From an uncultured Blautia sp. (GTDB lineage: Bacteria > Bacillota > Clostridia > Lachnospirales > Lachnospiraceae), in assembly GCA_900547615.1 (NCBI GenBank), contig URHH01000103.1, forward strand, positions 1 to 8,870: a stretch of 8,870 nt of DNA. Direction: 5' to 3'. Under the pieces are notes generated by a model, which did no database searches, was not told where the DNA came from, and was given only the letters and a program-made list of their open reading frames with translations. Of this stretch, positions 5,568 through 8,870 are shown piece by piece (positions within the stretch are counted from its first letter, which is position 1; every line of letters begins with the position of its first letter). Position numbers and translations under genes: made by a program.

Positions 5568-6956
5568 ATGGAAAACAGGCGTGTAAAAATGAACAAACAG
5601 ACAAATCTTCTTCAGCTGGAAGAGCATATGTATCCTCTGGTAGATGTGGAAACCCCAAATGTGTTTCGAAATCTTTTCCCATATTCGGAGGTTCCCAAAA
5701 TTGCATTTAACGACCGTATTGTGCCACATCATATGCCGGACGAAATCTGGATCACAGATACCACATTCCGGGACGGGCAGCAGTCACGTGCTCCTTATAC
5801 TACAGAGCAGATTGTAAGGATCTTTGATTATCTCCATAAGCTGGGAGGACCGGAAGGAAAAATCCGTGCATCCGAATTCTTTCTTTACAGTAAAAAAGAC
5901 AGAGATGCCGTAGAGAAATGTATGGAGCGGGGATATGAATTCCCGGAGGTTACAAGCTGGATCCGGGCAAATAAGAAAGATTTTCAGCTTGTAAAGGATA
6001 TGGGAATGCAGGAGACGGGAATTCTTGTAAGCTGCTCCGATTATCATATTTTTTATAAAATGAAAATGACACGAAAACAGGCGATGGAGCATTATTTAAG
6101 TATTGTAAAAGAATGTCTGGAAATAGGAGTTTCTGTGCGCTGTCATCTTGAGGATATTACAAGGGCGGATATTTACGGATATGTCATTCCTTTCTGTCTG
6201 GAGCTTATGAAACTTCGCCAGCAGTACGGCATTCCGATAAAGGTGCGCTGCTGCGACACAATGGGATATGGGGTCAATTATCCGGGCGCTGTGATTCCGC
6301 GATCTGTGCCGGGGATCATTTACGGTATCATGGTACATGCCGGAGTTCCCTCAGAGCTGATCGAATGGCACGGTCATAATGATTTTTATAAAGCAGTAAG
6401 CAATTCCACAACTGCCTGGCTCTACGGAGCCTGCGGCGTGAATACCTCTCTTTTCGGAATCGGAGAAAGGACGGGAAATACGCCGCTTGAGGCAATGGTA
6501 TTTGAGTATGCCCAGTTAAAAGGAAACCTGGGAGGAATGGATACTACGGTGATCACAGAACTGGCAGAATATTATGAGAAAGAAATCGGGTATAAAATCC
6601 CATCCCGCACTCCTTTTGTAGGGAAAAACTTCAATGTGACAAGAGCCGGCATTCACGCGGACGGCCTTCTGAAAAATGAGGAGATTTATAATGTATTCGA
6701 TACGGATAAATTTTTAAACCGTCCTGTGGAGGTTGCCGTGTCAAATACGTCCGGTGCAGCGGGAATTGCTCACTGGATGAACCGTCATTATCATTTAAAA
6801 GGTGAAAAACAGATTGACAAAAATTCTGAGCTTGTTACAATGATAAAGGTATGGGTAGACCGGCAGTATGAAGAAGGCCGTGTCACAGTGCTCACAGACG
6901 AGGAACTTGAAAAAGTGATTGCAGAGTCCTGCAGCCGCTTAAACATTTCTCTTTAA
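5568..6956 (+). CDS. Probable Re-citrate synthase (DRE-TIM metallolyase, 2-isopropylmalate/homocitrate synthase superfamily)
   Basis: A 462-residue member of the HMGL-like/DRE-TIM family, which condenses acetyl-CoA with a 2-oxoacid using a divalent metal. Visible motifs are DTTFRDGQQ (64-72, the catalytic Arg-Asp), the metal-binding H268-x-H270 in EWHGHND, GIGERTGNTPLE (297-308) and GIHADG (361-366). It lacks the C-terminal regulatory LeuA dimer domain of about 500-residue 2-isopropylmalate synthases. Its overall sequence resembles, from memory, the Re-face stereospecific citrate synthase of Clostridium kluyveri. Such proteins are often annotated as isopropylmalate or homocitrate synthase. 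The next gene, 25 bases downstream, is isocitrate dehydrogenase and no leucine or lysine genes are nearby, which favours citrate formation from oxaloacetate. Expected to be cytoplasmic and to feed 2-oxoglutarate and glutamate synthesis. The substrate is inferred from context, not shown; homocitrate synthase is the main alternative. Confidence 0.82.
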   Translation: MENRRVKMNKQTNLLQLEEHMYPLVDVETPNVFRNLFPYSEVPKIAFNDRIVPHHMPDEIWITDTTFRDGQQSRAPYTTEQIVRIFDYLHKLGGPEGKIRASEFFLYSKKDRDAVEKCMERGYEFPEVTSWIRANKKDFQLVKDMGMQETGILVSCSDYHIFYKMKMTRKQAMEHYLSIVKECLEIGVSVRCHLEDITRADIYGYVIPFCLELMKLRQQYGIPIKVRCCDTMGYGVNYPGAVIPRSVPGIIYGIMVHAGVPSELIEWHGHNDFYKAVSNSTTAWLYGACGVNTSLFGIGERTGNTPLEAMVFEYAQLKGNLGGMDTTVITELAEYYEKEIGYKIPSRTPFVGKNFNVTRAGIHADGLLKNEEIYNVFDTDKFLNRPVEVAVSNTSGAAGIAHWMNRHYHLKGEKQIDKNSELVTMIKVWVDRQYEEGRVTVLTDEELEKVIAESCSRLNISL

Positions 6957-6981
6957 GAAAAGGGAGAAACGGAGGATGATT

Positions 6982-8190
6982 ATGGATAAAATTCAAATGA
7001 ACACACCGCTTGTTGAGATGGACGGGGATGAGATGACAAGAATCCTGTGGCAGATTATTAAAGAGGAACTGCTTTTTCCATATATTGATTTAAAAACAGA
7101 ATATTACGATCTTGGACTGGAACACAGAAATGAGACGGACGACCAGGTTACGATCGATGCGGCAGAGGCAACAAAGAAGTACGGGGTGGCTGTAAAATGC
7201 GCCACCATCACCCCAAATAAGGCGCGCATGAGCGAATATGACCTGAAAAAAATGTACAAAAGCCCAAATGGAACGATCCGTGCGATTTTGGACGGAACTG
7301 TATTTCGTGCGCCGATCGTGGTAAAAGGAATCGAACCATGCGTGAAGAACTGGAAAAAGCCGATTACCATTGCCCGTCACGCATACGGGGACGTTTATAA
7401 AAATACAGAGTTTTATATTGAGAAACCGGGAGATGCCTATCTTGTATTCCAGGGAGAGGACGGGAAAGAAAAGAGGGAGCTGATCCACCATTTTGATGGA
7501 AGCGGCGTTCTTCAGGGGCTTCACAATGTGGACGCCTCCATCGAAAGCTTTGCAAGAAGCTGCTTCTCCTATGCCCTTGATACGCATCAGGACTTATGGT
7601 TTGGAAGCAAGGATACCATCTCCAAAACATACGATGGAAGATTCAAAGAAGTATTTAACCAGGTATATGAGACAGAATTTAAAGAAAAATTCGAGGCGGA
7701 AGGTCTGGAATACTTCTACAGCCTGATCGACGACATTGTAGCGCGTATTATGAAGGCAGAAGGCGGATTTATCTGGGCATGTAAAAACTATGACGGAGAC
7801 GTTATGAGTGATATGGTATCTTCTGCATTCGGTTCTCTTGCCATGATGACCTCTGTTCTTGTATCTCCTCACGGATATTATGAGTACGAGGCGGCTCACG
7901 GAACCGTGCAGAGACATTATTACCGTCATCTGGAAGGAAAAGAAACTTCAACAAATTCCGTTGCAACAATTTTTGCATGGACAGGTGCTTTGAGAAAACG
8001 AGGCGAGCTGGACGGCACAGAAGCGCTTGTAAGTTTTGCTGACAAACTGGAAAAAGCTACTCTTTCTGTAATCGAAAGCGGAAAGATGACAAAGGACCTT
8101 GCCCTGATCACTTCGATCGAGAATCCGGTTGTTTTAAACAGCAGAGATTTTATTCTTGCAATCAGAGAAGAGTTTGATAAGCTTCTTTAA
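6982..8190 (+). CDS. icd: NADP-dependent isocitrate dehydrogenase
   Basis: A 402-residue dimeric, eukaryotic-like (type II) isocitrate dehydrogenase, oxidatively decarboxylating isocitrate to 2-oxoglutarate with NADP. Seen in order: EMDGDEMTRI (12-21), the substrate segment TITP (76-79) and SPNGTIR (94-100), R109 and R132, Y139 in GDVYKN, K212, metal-binding D252 and D273/D277 in YDGDVMSD, and AAHGTVQRHY (304-313), whose R311-H312 pair binds the NADP 2'-phosphate in this subfamily. Length is normal and the frame is intact. Start: GGAGG (6971-6975) sits directly against an ATG at 6976 but six bases before the ATG at 6982, so 6982 is preferred; the alternative adds Met-Ile. It is the second gene of the operon begun at 5508 and is closed by the terminator at 8204-8246. 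Supplies 2-oxoglutarate and NADPH for glutamate synthesis in the cytoplasm. Confidence 0.96.
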   Translation: MDKIQMNTPLVEMDGDEMTRILWQIIKEELLFPYIDLKTEYYDLGLEHRNETDDQVTIDAAEATKKYGVAVKCATITPNKARMSEYDLKKMYKSPNGTIRAILDGTVFRAPIVVKGIEPCVKNWKKPITIARHAYGDVYKNTEFYIEKPGDAYLVFQGEDGKEKRELIHHFDGSGVLQGLHNVDASIESFARSCFSYALDTHQDLWFGSKDTISKTYDGRFKEVFNQVYETEFKEKFEAEGLEYFYSLIDDIVARIMKAEGGFIWACKNYDGDVMSDMVSSAFGSLAMMTSVLVSPHGYYEYEAAHGTVQRHYYRHLEGKETSTNSVATIFAWTGALRKRGELDGTEALVSFADKLEKATLSVIESGKMTKDLALITSIENPVVLNSRDFILAIREEFDKLL

Positions 8191-8203
8191 AAAAAAAACA
8201 TAC

Positions 8204-8246
8204 GAAATAGCTCCGGAAACAGGATTTTTGTTTTCGGGGCTGTTTT
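8204..8246 (+). terminator. Intrinsic terminator of the citrate synthase-icd operon
   Basis: The core stem pairs 8209-8221 (AGCTCCGGAAACA) with 8229-8241 (TGTTTTCGGGGCT), 13 pairs with two G-T wobbles and a seven-base loop. Outside it, GAAAT (8204-8208) can pair with GTTTT (8242-8246), giving about 18 pairs. An A-tract precedes and a T-rich tail (GTTTTCTGT) follows. It begins 13 bases after the icd stop. Confidence 0.88.
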
Positions 8247-8256
8247 CTGTGATAAA
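8228..8256 (+). promoter_or_regulatory. Weak candidate hemA promoter overlapping the icd terminator
   Basis: TTGTTT (8228-8233) and GATAAA (8251-8256) are 17 bases apart. The -10 has an extended TG one base upstream (8248-8249), which can compensate for a poor -35 (three of six). A start near 8263 would leave a leader of about 20 bases. hemA needs a promoter after the strong terminator, and little other space exists, but the match is weak. Confidence 0.28.
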
Positions 8257-8282
8257 AAGTGTTTGGAGGAAATGGAAGAAAA

Positions 8283-8870
8283 ATGCGTATTTCCATGATT
8301 GGAATTGACCACAATATGGCGCCTGTGGACATTCGTGCCCAGTTTGCCTTTACAAAGAAAAATGCAGGGGAAGCAGTGGAAGCCTTAAAAGTCTGTCCGG
8401 GGATCAGCGGGTGCATCCTGCTCTCTACATGTAACCGTCTGGAGCTTTGGGCAAGTATGGAGGAAGATACAGAAATTTCCCTGTATGACTGGCTCTGCGA
8501 TTATAAAGGAATCCACGATGCTTCTTTAAAAAAATACTTTACGGAGCGTGAGGGAAAAGAAGCCGTGGAGCATCTTTTTTATCTTACAAGCGGGTTGAAA
8601 TCTCAGATCCTGGGGGAAGACCAGATTCTCACCCAGGTAAAAGATGCATTAAGCCTTGCGAGGGAATGCTTTGTTACAGACAGCGTAATGGAAGTGCTTT
8701 TCCGTATGGCGGTGACAGCAGGGAAAAAAATAAAGACAGAAGTTCCTTTTGCTCATGGAAATCCTTCTGTGATCCATCAGGCAGTAAAAATGCTGAAAAG
8801 TCAGGGATATTCTGTTTGTGGAAAAACCTGTATGGTAATCGGAAACGGAGAAATGGGAAAAGTGGCAGCC
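8283..8870 (+). CDS. hemA: Glutamyl-tRNA reductase (3' truncated by the window)
   Basis: The first 196 residues of GluTR, which reduces the glutamate of Glu-tRNA(Glu) with NADPH to glutamate-1-semialdehyde, the first step of C5-pathway tetrapyrrole synthesis. The N-terminus MRISMIGIDHNMAPVDIR follows the family pattern. The catalytic Cys is C50 in LSTCNRLE. SGLKSQILGEDQI (103-115) is the conserved GLDSxxLGExQI region, here with Lys at 106 where Asp is more common. GNGEMGK near the window edge opens the NADP-binding domain. The ATG at 8283 is chosen by alignment to the family; GGAGG lies 13 bases upstream, which is far, while GGAAG (8274-8278) lies four bases upstream. It follows a strong terminator, so it begins its own unit. 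In related anaerobes the product often goes to sirohaem and cobalamin rather than haem; that is not testable here. Confidence 0.96.
   Translation, partial: MRISMIGIDHNMAPVDIRAQFAFTKKNAGEAVEALKVCPGISGCILLSTCNRLELWASMEEDTEISLYDWLCDYKGIHDASLKKYFTEREGKEAVEHLFYLTSGLKSQILGEDQILTQVKDALSLARECFVTDSVMEVLFRMAVTAGKKIKTEVPFAHGNPSVIHQAVKMLKSQGYSVCGKTCMVIGNGEMGKVAA

Noticed and set aside
8162..8416. Minus-strand frame of 84 codons over the icd end, terminator and hemA start
   Set aside because: It crosses a strong terminator and the hemA coding start, has no ribosome binding site that I can see and no coherent protein features.

Overview
The window looks like a chromosomal segment of an anaerobic, endospore-forming Clostridia species, most likely a Lachnospiraceae-type gut bacterium. 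The reasons are an [FeFe] hydrogenase with a HydB-like NADH-oxidising partner, the spore-coat ATPase SpoIVA, a probable Re-type citrate synthase, strong GGAGG-type ribosome binding sites, and moderate-GC genes separated by AT-rich gaps. No mobile elements, CRISPR arrays, tRNAs or rRNAs were seen.

Layout. Positions 1-2090 hold the end of a hydrogenase operon: the C-terminus of a HydB/NuoF-like flavo-iron-sulfur subunit, then a complete HydA catalytic subunit. Next is spoIVA (2175-3644). The 84-base gap between them forms a long hairpin. It looks like the hydA terminator, buries the spoIVA Shine-Dalgarno sequence, and contains a sigma-E-like promoter that would start transcription inside the hairpin loop. 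A terminator that could work in both directions (3651-3690) separates spoIVA from a convergent 51-residue small membrane protein gene on the minus strand (3694-3849). Divergent from that are a two-helix YcxB-like membrane protein (4000-4545) and a compact subtilisin-family protease with no secretion signal (4629-5465).

A clear sigma-A promoter (TTGACG-17-TAAAAT, 5508-5536) drives a two-gene operon. It contains a DRE-TIM metallolyase, best read as Re-citrate synthase (5568-6956), and NADP-dependent isocitrate dehydrogenase (6982-8190), closed by a strong terminator. With an aconitase encoded elsewhere, these would form the oxidative half-TCA branch from acetyl-CoA and oxaloacetate to 2-oxoglutarate and glutamate. 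The window ends inside hemA (glutamyl-tRNA reductase, from 8283), which uses that glutamate as Glu-tRNA to start tetrapyrrole synthesis.

The most interesting points are the nested terminator, promoter and SD-masking hairpin in front of spoIVA, the small minus-strand membrane protein gene, and the Re-citrate synthase/icd pairing. All assignments come from reading the sequence. No database search was run.
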